This document shows positions 8,824 to 16,893 of a DNA stretch of 56,824 nt, one piece after another. Each line of letters begins with the position of its first letter. Position 1 is the stretch's first letter. The translations under genes and the position numbers were made by a program. Under the pieces are notes generated by a model. It worked only from the letters and a program-made list of their open reading frames with translations. It was not told the origin of the DNA and searched no databases. The DNA is taken from contig NZ_FOKI01000022.1 of the NCBI RefSeq assembly GCF_900111985.1, positions 1 to 56,824 on the forward strand, read 5' to 3'. The stretch is from Clostridium frigidicarnis (GTDB lineage Bacteria > Bacillota > Clostridia > Clostridiales > Clostridiaceae).

Positions 8824-9042
8824 AATCTCATCCTCCCTTTTCTGATCGAAAACTATAGCAAAAAGTGGCTATGCCACGTTATAATTGAGAATTAACAGTT
8901 GTTGTTGAAAATCACAGATTTTCTTTAATAATATTTTTTTATTTCAGAAATCTTCTCAACAAGATTTCAACCAACATTGTCACTTATCAGTTTTCAATCG
9001 TCAATTAACATAAGCTTTTAACTATTTCAATTGTCAATTTTT
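8824..9042. other. Gap between the two feoA genes, filled by a long repeat
   Basis: The gap consists mostly of the family C repeat at 8861-9009. No coding signal. Transcription of feoB may have to pass through this structured RNA. Confidence 0.5.
8861..9009. repeat. Long imperfect palindrome, family C, copy 1
   Basis: About 150 bp opening with the small hairpin GTGGCTATGCCAC (8865-8877). Arms of the TTGAGAATTaAC / GTTGAAAATC type are mirrored by GATTTCAACCAACATTGTC and TTTTCAATCGTCAATTAA. A second copy with the same architecture lies at 46376-46535. Elements of this kind are common between clostridial genes. Confidence 0.65.
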
Positions 9043-9279
9043 CTAAATGACCTCTACAAGAACATGTTGAGCTTCACTTTTTCTAAGGCTTAGGTTGTAA
9101 CCTCTAACTGATATCTCTATAGGATCACCCATTGGTGCCTTTCCTTCTACTATTATCTCCGTACCTTTTGTTATACCCATGTCCATAATTCTTCTTCTGA
9201 CTTTACTTTCATGAGCTATTTCCGAAACTTTAGCTTTTGATTTAACAGCCACTTCATTTAACCCTATTAATTTAGTCAT
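9043..9279 (-). CDS. feoA: FeoA family protein (distal copy)
   Basis: 78 residues with a FeoA fold (KLIGLNEVAVKSKAKVSEI, VRRRIMDMGITKGTEIIVEG, APMGDPIEISVRGYNLSLRKSEA). It is the first gene after two overlapping Fur-like boxes and so probably the promoter-proximal gene of the feo operon. Two FeoA proteins with one FeoB are common in clostridia. A 219-bp gap holding a repeat separates it from the second feoA. Confidence 0.9.
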   Translation of the reverse strand: MTKLIGLNEVAVKSKAKVSEIAHESKVRRRIMDMGITKGTEIIVEGKAPMGDPIEISVRGYNLSLRKSEAQHVLVEVI

Positions 9280-9297
9280 AATTACACTTCCTTATTT

Positions 9298-9316
9298 AAT
9301 ATTGATACTCATTATC
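9298..9316 (-). promoter_or_regulatory. Fur-like box 1 of feo operon
   Basis: AATATTGATACTCATTATC matches the Fur consensus at 16 of 19 positions. It lies 19-37 bp before the distal feoA start codon, a position suited to repression when iron is plentiful. Confidence 0.7.
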
Positions 9317-9367
9317 ACCATTACACTAAAAAAATAAGCCCACATAATATAGACTTAAAATTCAATT

Positions 9368-9386
9368 GATAATGACTTTCATTTAT
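9368..9386 (-). promoter_or_regulatory. Fur-like box 2 of feo operon
   Basis: GATAATGACTTTCATTTAT matches the Fur consensus at 13 of 19, with a second overlapping register. It lies about 70 bp upstream of box 1, suggesting two Fur dimers on the promoter. Confidence 0.5.
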
Positions 9387-9456
9387 ATTGTAACTTATAA
9401 TTCCTTATCTGTAAATAGACTATTAGTTTTTTATACAAATTTATTTTATTTATCCT

Positions 9457-9837
9457 TTATTTTCCTATGATTTTCTTTATTTTACATATAAATGATACTA
9501 CATAAATAAATAGAATAAAATCTAAATAATACACATCCATAATAAAAGTTCCAAGTTTACTTGACAAATAAAAGTCAGAACAACATGATTTTAAAAAAAT
9601 AAGTACCACTGAATTTTCTATGAGTGCCCCAAGGAAAATGCCTATTGCTAAGTGGTATTTTCCAATTGTTTGTAATTCTGTTTTACTTATAGCTCCTTTA
9701 GATTTCTTACTCCAAAATAAATCGTATTTTAAAATTTCTTTTTTATTATTGAAATAACATTTGTACCCTAGTATAAACTCATAAGCTACCAGTACCATTA
9801 CAAAAACTGTAAGACCAATTAGCCATGAATAGTTCAT
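9457..9837 (-). CDS. Small membrane protein of unknown function
   Basis: 126 residues from the ATG at 9837, chosen because GAGGTGTGG lies at the right distance; an upstream in-frame extension lacks such a site. Three or four membrane helices are visible (N-terminal SWLIGLTVFVMVLVAYEF, a central IGKYHLAIGIFLGAL region, and a C-terminal DFILFIYVVSFI), with a basic cytoplasmic loop. No family recognised. Topology is similar to the protein at 3352-3768. Confidence 0.6.
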   Translation of the reverse strand: MNYSWLIGLTVFVMVLVAYEFILGYKCYFNNKKEILKYDLFWSKKSKGAISKTELQTIGKYHLAIGIFLGALIENSVVLIFLKSCCSDFYLSSKLGTFIMDVYYLDFILFIYVVSFICKIKKIIGK

Positions 9838-10198
9838 AAAATTCCACACCTCATTCTTTATTAATACTTTAAAGTACGGTTTAGCTTTAAACCACAACTT
9901 ATATACCTATTTATCCATTCTCTAACATACTTAACCAACATATTAGTATTTACATATGATAGACCTTAAATGAAAACCAAGTACTAATTTATACTTATGA
10001 TTAATTATATGCAATTATGAGCACTTCTGTGTATTTAGGTGTATCTCCACAATATTATTCATCTTATGGATATGCCACACTTTAATTAAAAATTGAGAGT
10101 GGAAAGTTATAGTAATAAAATGTACTCTATAGCGTAGCCATTAAAAAAGACTACCTTATAGAGTACATTTTAATTATAAAACCTCTTTTTATTTAAAT
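9838..10198. other. Intergenic region with repeat fragment and terminator
   Basis: No coding signal. It contains a fragment resembling the family C repeat (about 10060-10110, ATGCCACACTTTAATTAAAA followed by TTGAGAGTGG) and the terminator-like hairpin at 10117-10171. Confidence 0.45.
10117..10171 (-). terminator. Terminator-like hairpin after the yhf operon
   Basis: 15-bp arms AAAATGTACTCTATA (10117-10131) and TATAGAGTACATTTT (10157-10171), with additional pairing GTAG/CTAC inside. On the minus strand the stem ends in TTTTATTACT. It lies about 30 bp after the last gene. Confidence 0.65.
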
Positions 10199-11431
10199 TC
10201 ATTGCAATTGTTTATTAAAATCATAAATTTCTTTTAAAAAGCTTGTGCCATTTTCTGGTAAACCAACATTAAAAAATTCTGCAACTGTTGCACCGACATC
10301 TGAAAGAGTGTCTCTCTCACCAATATTAATACCACTTTTTACTTTCTTTCCTTTAATCATTAAAGGAACCATTTCCCTTGTATGCTTACTGTGTCCAATA
10401 GTTGGATCATTACCATGGTCAGCCATTACAATAAGTATATCTTCTTCATTTAATATACTTATAAGCTTTCCAATTAATTCATCTGCAATCTTTAACTTTT
10501 GCCCATATCTTTCTACATTTTCACTATGTCCTGCTAAATCTGTTTCTTGAACATTGCAGCAGATAAAGCCATTTTCTGTTTCTTTTGCAACTTCAATAGT
10601 TTTTTCTAAAACACCTTTTGTATCAACCATAGGTATACTTACACCTTTTTCATTTATAACTACATCTGCAACCTTACCTAAAAGATATACTGGAATTCCT
10701 TCAGTTGATAAAATTGTTGTTACTTGAGTATCTGGATTAACACCATAGCCTAAATGTATACATTCATATCCCTTATCATACACACCTGACTTTGGAGCAT
10801 TTATTCCTATAAAACTTCCATCTTTTTCTTCTACTGCATCTAATATATTATCAAGGGTTATATCCTTACCACCAAAAGTTATAACTCTTGGTACCTTAGC
10901 TATCTTTCTTGTTATATTACCTATTTCTAAAGCTTTTGAAAAAGGTATAATATCTAATGCAGCTGTAATATTAAAAGCTTGTCCTAAATCGCATTCTATA
11001 TTATCTGCTATAGTTAATGCTTCTTCAACAATAAGGAACCTTTCTTTATATCCTTCTGAATACCTTACCTGGTATCCTTTATTTATCAATGCTTCATATA
11101 TATCTTCAATCTTATTTTTAATAGGCTCTGTAAAAGGTTTTTTAGGCTTTGTTCCCATTATTTCTTGATGTCCAAAAAATGTATCTGCTCCAAAATGGGT
11201 TAATTTACCCTTACCCCAGGTTGCTTTCTCATTAAATTTCATGCCATTTACTTCTTTTGATAATATATTCATAAGCCCCATAGACTCTAAATTTTTTAAC
11301 ACTAAATTTTTTTCTTTATCTAGTATATGCAAGCAAGTATTTGAACCTATATCTTTTGGTCTACAGTATTTAGCATCATCCATTTCACCAATACCAAATC
11401 CATCTAATACAACAACAATAAATTTTTTCAT
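10199..11431 (-). CDS. yhfW: YhfW, phosphopentomutase-like metalloenzyme
   Basis: 410 residues of the alkaline phosphatase/phosphopentomutase superfamily. Metal-site motifs are LDGFGIGEMDDA near the N-terminus, HQEIMGTKP, and ADHGNDPTIGHSKHTREMVPL near the C-terminus. It resembles DeoB but lies in a yhf operon, and the neighbours identify it as YhfW rather than the nucleoside-catabolic phosphopentomutase. The true substrate is unknown. Last gene of the operon, 16 bp after yhfX. A moderate GGAAGTG precedes the ATG. Confidence 0.85.
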   Translation of the reverse strand: MKKFIVVVLDGFGIGEMDDAKYCRPKDIGSNTCLHILDKEKNLVLKNLESMGLMNILSKEVNGMKFNEKATWGKGKLTHFGADTFFGHQEIMGTKPKKPFTEPIKNKIEDIYEALINKGYQVRYSEGYKERFLIVEEALTIADNIECDLGQAFNITAALDIIPFSKALEIGNITRKIAKVPRVITFGGKDITLDNILDAVEEKDGSFIGINAPKSGVYDKGYECIHLGYGVNPDTQVTTILSTEGIPVYLLGKVADVVINEKGVSIPMVDTKGVLEKTIEVAKETENGFICCNVQETDLAGHSENVERYGQKLKIADELIGKLISILNEEDILIVMADHGNDPTIGHSKHTREMVPLMIKGKKVKSGINIGERDTLSDVGATVAEFFNVGLPENGTSFLKEIYDFNKQLQ

Positions 11432-11447
11432 TTTTTCACTTCCTACA

Positions 11448-12608
11448 TTAGTTTATTTTCATACCTAAAGAATTATATAAACCAACAACCTCAGGAGTAT
11501 TTGATGATATTCCTTTAACTACTGCTACATTGCTTCTCGTAACAAAAATTTGGGCTCTAAAAGCCATTACAACTGTATCACCAACATTGCAGTTATCCTT
11601 CAACTCAATGTGATAATCTATACTTTCATCAGTAGGTGGAACTACCTTTACCAACTTAGAATTCTCCATATTTTTACCCACTATAGCATTATCCATATGA
11701 GATCTTCTATAATGTCCTCCACCATAGCAATAAGAATTTTCATTTAAATTATGTGAAACTTCTGATACATAAACTATTGATGGTATTTCAACAGCATCAT
11801 TGTATTTATGATAAGGTGTTGTCCCTATTAATCCATGTCCTGGTTCACCATGAGTCCCACCATTTTCACTTATTAGCTTAATTGATTCTGTGCAAGTTGC
11901 CGATGGCATATTTAATTGTTCAATCTTTATAGAAAACTTTTCTTCAATAATATCTTTAGCTTTTTTTATAGTAGAAATATTGTTTGTAGGTTCTATTTTA
12001 TTAGTTTCTTCTTTATATAAGAAACAAGGAAAAGATGCTACACCTGCAATTACTAAATAATCTAGTTTAATTAATTCAGCTACCTTTTCTTCAAGTTCTT
12101 CAATAAAGAACCCACCATATTGTCCTGAATAAAGATTATCATTATTATCTAATACTCTTAACATTATTTTTTGTTTAATTCCCAATTCTTTACATGCATC
12201 ATTTATTTCTTTTGCCTTTTCTATAGAATAAACAGTTATATAATCTGGTTTACTGCTTACCACTTTTTTTACTAATTTGCTTGGAATTTGAACAAGATGT
12301 CCAACGTGTCCTATCTTTATTCCGTTATCAATCATAATTTCTGCTTCTTTGAAGTCTACTACTACTGCTCCTTCATAGCCAAGTTTCATAATTTCTTTGC
12401 AAATAAGAGGGTTTCTTCCAAACTGCTTTGACATAAAATATAGCTTTATTCCATATTTATCTGCTTCTTTTTTTATATTTCTTGAGTTTTCTATTGTTTT
12501 ATCTAAATCTATAACATATGTGTCTGGCTCTATTATTCCTTTTTCATGTAGACTAAAAGCAGTATTAATTAATCCTTTATTCTTCTCAATTGTCTTCTCT
12601 AAAAACAC
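11448..12608 (-). CDS. yhfX: YhfX, alanine racemase-fold PLP enzyme
   Basis: 386 residues with the fold-III PLP barrel of alanine racemase. The Schiff-base lysine is in LYFMSKQFGRN (about residue 58), and the C-terminal beta domain contains GGGHYRRSHMD. It may be a racemase or decarboxylase of an amino-acid-like substrate. The start is GTG with GAGGTGG seven nt before it. Tightly packed between yhfS and yhfW. Confidence 0.85.
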   Translation of the reverse strand: MFLEKTIEKNKGLINTAFSLHEKGIIEPDTYVIDLDKTIENSRNIKKEADKYGIKLYFMSKQFGRNPLICKEIMKLGYEGAVVVDFKEAEIMIDNGIKIGHVGHLVQIPSKLVKKVVSSKPDYITVYSIEKAKEINDACKELGIKQKIMLRVLDNNDNLYSGQYGGFFIEELEEKVAELIKLDYLVIAGVASFPCFLYKEETNKIEPTNNISTIKKAKDIIEEKFSIKIEQLNMPSATCTESIKLISENGGTHGEPGHGLIGTTPYHKYNDAVEIPSIVYVSEVSHNLNENSYCYGGGHYRRSHMDNAIVGKNMENSKLVKVVPPTDESIDYHIELKDNCNVGDTVVMAFRAQIFVTRSNVAVVKGISSNTPEVVGLYNSLGMKIN

Positions 12609-12628
12609 TTTACCACCTCATCTTATTG

Positions 12629-13729
12629 CTACTTTTTTGCATCATTTATTGCATTTTTTAGTATTCTAATTATCGTATCCGCTCCACTTCTCATTGGATT
12701 TATTCTAATCATTCTCTTTTCTAACGTTGGATCTGATGCCCTAAATGTCCCTGATACTCTATACATCATTGGTGCAAATTCATATTTTGATTCAGATCCA
12801 ACTGGATGAGCTGCTGCTCCATAATTAGGTGTTATTTCTAATACTTTTTCTGCAATATTTTCTGTTAGCTCTACAATCAAAACCTTGGATTGTGCATTTA
12901 CTAGAAAAGCATCTTTTATTTCTGGTATCTCACCATTTTTCAATCTTTTCACAAGTTCTTCATTAACTTGTGATTGTATAGCTAATGATACTGGAGCATA
13001 GATTAATCCTCTTAAAGCTTCCATAGCCTCAAAACCTTGAACTTGACTTCCACCTGAATAATTTAAAGAATATACTTTATCAATAAGTTCCTTTTTACCA
13101 ATAAGTATTCCTACACCTTCTGGACCTAAAATTTTAAAACAAGAAAAACTACTTAACTCTGCTCCACATTGATTTCCAATCTTTTCAACCTTTAATGCTG
13201 CATAATTATCATCTGTAATAATATTTATATTTGGGTTTTCCTTTTTTATTGTTTGAATTACTTCTTCTAAATCATAACAATCCTCTAGTTGTTGTCTTGT
13301 ATTTTGAACTAGTGAACCTTTTATATCTGGATTTTCAGAAACAATCTTTTTTATGCTTTCTAAATCATTGAAATTTACTTTTACCACCTTAAGCCCCATT
13401 GTTTCAATGGTTACCTTTGATGTTGGGTAAATTGGTGCATCATGGACTAATATTTTATCTCCGCAATTCATGAAACTTATTAATCCCCATCTTATAGCAC
13501 CTGTGCCTGCCCCTCTAACTAAAATAGCAGATTCTGCATTAAAAACATCTGCAAACACTTTTTCTACTTTTTGAGTATAAGTTGGTTTATTTAATCCCTT
13601 TACCACACCTAAATCTCCAAGTGAAAGGACTTCTATGCCATTAAAATATTTTGTAACTGTATCTATAATTTTAAATTGCAAATTCATCGCTTCTTGCAAT
13701 GAAATTGAATGTAAAGGAAATGTCTTCAT
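12629..13729 (-). CDS. yhfS: YhfS, aminotransferase-fold PLP enzyme
   Basis: 366 residues from the ATG at 13729, selected because GGGAGGG lies six bases upstream. A fold-I PLP enzyme related to aminotransferase class V and cystathionine gamma-lyase types. The PLP lysine is in SSFSCFKILGPEGVG, and the ITDDNYAALKVEK region contributes the cofactor aspartate. The product may be a lyase or transaminase; the substrate is unknown. The spacing to php (16 bp) indicates co-translation. Confidence 0.85.
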   Translation of the reverse strand: MKTFPLHSISLQEAMNLQFKIIDTVTKYFNGIEVLSLGDLGVVKGLNKPTYTQKVEKVFADVFNAESAILVRGAGTGAIRWGLISFMNCGDKILVHDAPIYPTSKVTIETMGLKVVKVNFNDLESIKKIVSENPDIKGSLVQNTRQQLEDCYDLEEVIQTIKKENPNINIITDDNYAALKVEKIGNQCGAELSSFSCFKILGPEGVGILIGKKELIDKVYSLNYSGGSQVQGFEAMEALRGLIYAPVSLAIQSQVNEELVKRLKNGEIPEIKDAFLVNAQSKVLIVELTENIAEKVLEITPNYGAAAHPVGSESKYEFAPMMYRVSGTFRASDPTLEKRMIRINPMRSGADTIIRILKNAINDAKK

Positions 13730-13745
13730 ATGTGTCCCTCCCAAA

Positions 13746-14624
13746 TTATAATTTATAAATCCTTTTTATATTATTAACTATCATATTTTCAACATGTTCA
13801 TCTTTGATCTCTGTCTTATATAACATTGGTAGGAATTTATCAATTAAATATGAATATCCTAGTCCTCCATTTTCTTTAAAATGAGACTTTCTAGTTATAT
13901 CCATTGACATAACTATTTGATCCGAATATCCTAAAGAACATAATTCCTTTAACCATTCCACTCTATTTTCATCTGACTGATAGTTATTTTTACCTACTGT
14001 GTCAAAAGCAATATTGATCCCTTTATCCAAGAGTGATTTCATATATTCTATATCTCCACTTAGATCTATATGACTTAAGATAACTTTGCTTAAATCAATA
14101 TTAAATTTATTGAAAGTTTTTATTTGCTCATGTCCTAACTTTCCTAAAGTTGTATGTGTAACTATTGGTACTCCTGTTTCAATTTGAGCTTTACATCCGG
14201 CTTGTAAAACTTTTTCTTCCATAGGCTCAATTTTCTTTAAACTAGTTCCAATTTCTCCAATTACAGAAGCTTTTATTCCTGTATCTTCAACACCATAGAT
14301 TATGTCTGCTACCATTATTTTTGCAAGTTCATTTTCATCTAATTCATAAACTTCTTTAGGTAGAAAAGGTTCTTTATAATATCCTGTTGCATTTAAAATC
14401 TTCACTCCGCTTTTTTCACTTACTTCATTTACGTACTGAACATTTCTAGCTATACCTCTATTTGTCATATCTATAATAGTTGATACACCTTTAGATAAGA
14501 GCTCTTTAAACTCCTCAATAGTTTGATCTTTATTATTTAAGTTACAATCACTATCTTTTTTAACTCCAGATAAATCTATAGTAGTATGTTCATGAGCATA
14601 TATAATTTCTTTTATATCTTTCAT
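13746..14624 (-). CDS. php: Phosphotriesterase homology protein (YhfV)
   Basis: 292-residue amidohydrolase-fold hydrolase. The binuclear metal ligands are visible: the HxH motif in YAHEHTTID, a bridging Glu in VIGEIGTS (Glu replaces the carboxylated Lys, as in Php/YhfV), His in IVTHTTLG, His in VILSHIDLSGD, and Asp in SMDITRKSHF. Family members hydrolyse lactones, carboxylic esters or phosphoesters. The substrate of Php is unsettled. A GGAGG site precedes the ATG. Confidence 0.88.
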   Translation of the reverse strand: MKDIKEIIYAHEHTTIDLSGVKKDSDCNLNNKDQTIEEFKELLSKGVSTIIDMTNRGIARNVQYVNEVSEKSGVKILNATGYYKEPFLPKEVYELDENELAKIMVADIIYGVEDTGIKASVIGEIGTSLKKIEPMEEKVLQAGCKAQIETGVPIVTHTTLGKLGHEQIKTFNKFNIDLSKVILSHIDLSGDIEYMKSLLDKGINIAFDTVGKNNYQSDENRVEWLKELCSLGYSDQIVMSMDITRKSHFKENGGLGYSYLIDKFLPMLYKTEIKDEHVENMIVNNIKRIYKL

Positions 14625-14774
14625 ATAGGACCTCCATTATTGAAATTGAGTTATCTATAGAAGCAATCTTTATTTAGGTGAGCTTAACACCCATTATCCA
14701 TCATCTCTTGTAAGAGAATGAAGTGTTACAGGTGGTAGCCATCATATATACTTATAGAAATTCAACAATTTAAA
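14625..14774. other. Structured gap between yhfT and php
   Basis: 150 bp inside an otherwise compact operon. It contains ATAGAAGCAATCTTTATTTAGGTG, split here as ATAGAAGCAATC then TTTATTTAGGTG, similar to the inverse of the repeat end at 43340-43363, and several short inverted segments. It may be an inserted repeat or an RNA-processing element. Confidence 0.4.
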
Positions 14775-16082
14775 CTATCCTGGTATATTCATCAAATTTA
14801 ACATTACTAATATATTAGAGATTATCCCTACTAATATTGCTCCAACAGGTCCAATTGCAAGACTAACTATCTTCTTCTTAAATGTATTATTTAACACATA
14901 TAACCCAACTACAAACATTGCTCCCCAAGTTGGTGCAATTGCAGCAGCAGCTGTGATACCACCAACTAATAATGCTACTTCAAGAACTTTAGTTATAGCT
15001 GTACGTATTTGATCTCCACAATCCTTAACCCCTGGGAACTTATCTAATACTTTTGCAAATGAATCAAGTAAGAATACTTCCATAGTCATCCAACATGCTC
15101 CAAAGATTAAAGCTAATATTGGATTTCCAGCTAATGCTGATAAAGATCCAATAACAAATACCATCTTTACTCCTGCTGGTGAATATACTCCAGTTGCTAT
15201 ACCTGTTGTAACTACTAAAGGAATAAAACCTATAACACGAGCTATCTCAGTAATTGCTGCTGAATTAAAGTCTCCTGATTGATATAAAGGTGCGGACATT
15301 GGTGATTCAGCTGTTATAATTAATGCTGATGATAATGCTATTAAACCACCTGAAAGTGCAAATAAATACCAGTTTTTCTTTATATGTTTTATTCTTTCAG
15401 CGAAAAGTGATACTAAAGTTGCCTGGGTATTGGTAGCTTCCCTCTTATCTCTTATAGCGAAGAAGATCATTACAACCATTCCTGCAAATAGTGCCATTGC
15501 ATTAGCATTTATAACTATTTTTTGACCATTATTCAGTGTAAATATACCAAACTGCGAAACTAAAATTTGGGCTAAAATTGTAATACCAAATGTTGTAACA
15601 CCTTTTTTCCATCCATACTGTAGTGATACAACTAAACATGGGAATACAGCAAAAGCTACTAATATTACGCTTGAAACTTGTCCAAGTTGTGTTAAAAAGT
15701 TGTATGGTAACATATCAAATAACTTTTCAATTACTGGGATACCAAAGGCCATAACAACTCCATATGCAGCACCTGCAACTAATGAAATTGGTGTTTGATA
15801 TTTATTTTCTGGTATGTATGCTCCTATAATATCTGTTCCAAGTAAAACAACATGAATTATAATTACTCCTGTTGCAATTGATTGTGGAATAAATCCTAAT
15901 ATATATCCAATCCCAAAAGCAAATGCAGAAGTACCAAGCGCTGAACGAGTTAATCTTTTTTCTCTATGTTCTAACACCATAGGACGAGTTGCATCATTAA
16001 ATACAGCTATACCTTTTGATGCCATAAGAGTAGTTACTGCACATAACGCCATCATTACAAACATTGGCAAAAAATTATTCAT
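14775..16082 (-). CDS. yhfT: YhfT, polytopic membrane transporter
   Basis: 435 residues with about 11 membrane helices and glycine- and alanine-rich segments (GTSAFAFGIGYILGF, LVAGAAYGVVMAFGIP, ITAAAAIAPTWGAMF). It matches the YhfT family, a putative transporter found only with yhf genes. It probably imports the substrate of the pathway. A strong AGGAGG precedes the ATG, and yhfU ends 29 bp upstream. Confidence 0.85.
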   Translation of the reverse strand: MNNFLPMFVMMALCAVTTLMASKGIAVFNDATRPMVLEHREKRLTRSALGTSAFAFGIGYILGFIPQSIATGVIIIHVVLLGTDIIGAYIPENKYQTPISLVAGAAYGVVMAFGIPVIEKLFDMLPYNFLTQLGQVSSVILVAFAVFPCLVVSLQYGWKKGVTTFGITILAQILVSQFGIFTLNNGQKIVINANAMALFAGMVVMIFFAIRDKREATNTQATLVSLFAERIKHIKKNWYLFALSGGLIALSSALIITAESPMSAPLYQSGDFNSAAITEIARVIGFIPLVVTTGIATGVYSPAGVKMVFVIGSLSALAGNPILALIFGACWMTMEVFLLDSFAKVLDKFPGVKDCGDQIRTAITKVLEVALLVGGITAAAAIAPTWGAMFVVGLYVLNNTFKKKIVSLAIGPVGAILVGIISNILVMLNLMNIPG

Positions 16083-16111
16083 TATAATTCCTCCTCATAT
16101 GTGATTAAAAT

Positions 16112-16471
16112 TTATTTAAATAGCTCATTAATTATGATAGGAAGTACTACATCAGCATCATTTGGTATCAATCCAAAAGCAATCTTTCCTAAATTTATTT
16201 CACTAATAATCTCTTCCTTTGATTTAATATTACCTGGCATAGAAACTGTACAACATTTATCTGCACCTGCTAATGCTATAGCAAGGGCTAGTGCACCGCC
16301 ACCACCAGTATTACAAGCTCCAAAGTAGTAGTCTGCTTCTCCACTCTTTATTGCCATTGCAGCATCAATATCACCTTTTATTACTACAGTTGCTTTGTCT
16401 CCTACTAATTCTGTAACCATATCAGCTATCATTTGTTTTTCAATTTGTCCACCTATAACTATTTTTTTCAT
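16112..16471 (-). CDS. yhfU: YhfU (DUF2620)
   Basis: 119 residues with a Rossmann-like beginning MKKIVIGGQIEKQMI and a glycine-rich GACNTGGGGALALAIALAG core typical of DUF2620/YhfU. The function is unknown. It always accompanies yhfT, suggesting a regulatory or binding partner of the transporter. Strong AGGAGG before the ATG. Confidence 0.85.
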   Translation of the reverse strand: MKKIVIGGQIEKQMIADMVTELVGDKATVVIKGDIDAAMAIKSGEADYYFGACNTGGGGALALAIALAGADKCCTVSMPGNIKSKEEIISEINLGKIAFGLIPNDADVVLPIIINELFK

Positions 16472-16493
16472 TTCAATTCCTCCTAATAATTAA

Positions 16494-16844
16494 TTATTTG
16501 TTTAATAGAGTGCATATGTGCATCTCAATAAAGTCTCTTTCTTCTCTTGGTAACTTTCCTATTGTTTCTTCCATGTCATCTGTAATTTCTACAACTTTTT
16601 TATAGTTTATGTCTTTTTTAATTTCTTCAAATATTATTTCCTCAATGCTGTTCACTAACTCATTTTTTTCAATTCTTGCCAGTGCAGAAGATAAATGTGT
16701 TATTAACATAGCCCCATTTTCTTCCGTTAATTCAATATTTCTTTTTTCTTTAAAGTACCTAATTACTTTTAATAATTGGTTATACGTTTTCTCTGATACT
16801 TGACCTGCATCTCTTAAAATGTTTAATCTCACTATTAAATCCAT
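16494..16844 (-). CDS. yhfY: YhfY, single PRD-domain regulator
   Basis: 116 residues forming one PTS-regulation-domain-like helical bundle, with the conserved His in THLSSALARIEKNE and a second His in EMHICTLL near the C-terminus. There is no DNA-binding domain. In antiterminators such domains are phosphorylated by PTS proteins. Here it may pass a PTS or nutrient signal to the operon. The start follows GAGGTG, immediately downstream of the palindrome at 16856-16877. Confidence 0.8.
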   Translation of the reverse strand: MDLIVRLNILRDAGQVSEKTYNQLLKVIRYFKEKRNIELTEENGAMLITHLSSALARIEKNELVNSIEEIIFEEIKKDINYKKVVEITDDMEETIGKLPREERDFIEMHICTLLNK

Positions 16845-16855
16845 CTTTACACCTC

Positions 16856-16877
16856 AATGTACAAAATTTTGTATATT
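16856..16877. promoter_or_regulatory. Palindromic operator before yhfY
   Basis: 22-bp near-perfect palindrome centred on TACAAAATTTTGTA (16860-16873), one mismatch between arms. The same sequence with two changes lies before yhfZ. Probably the YhfZ binding site. It ends about 12 bp before the yhfY start codon. Confidence 0.65.
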
Positions 16878-16893
16878 AATCTATAAACATGCC

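Noticed and set aside
10199-11431. Annotation as true phosphopentomutase DeoB of nucleoside salvage
   Set aside because: All neighbours are yhf genes and no deoC, pdp or nucleoside transporter is nearby, so YhfW fits better.
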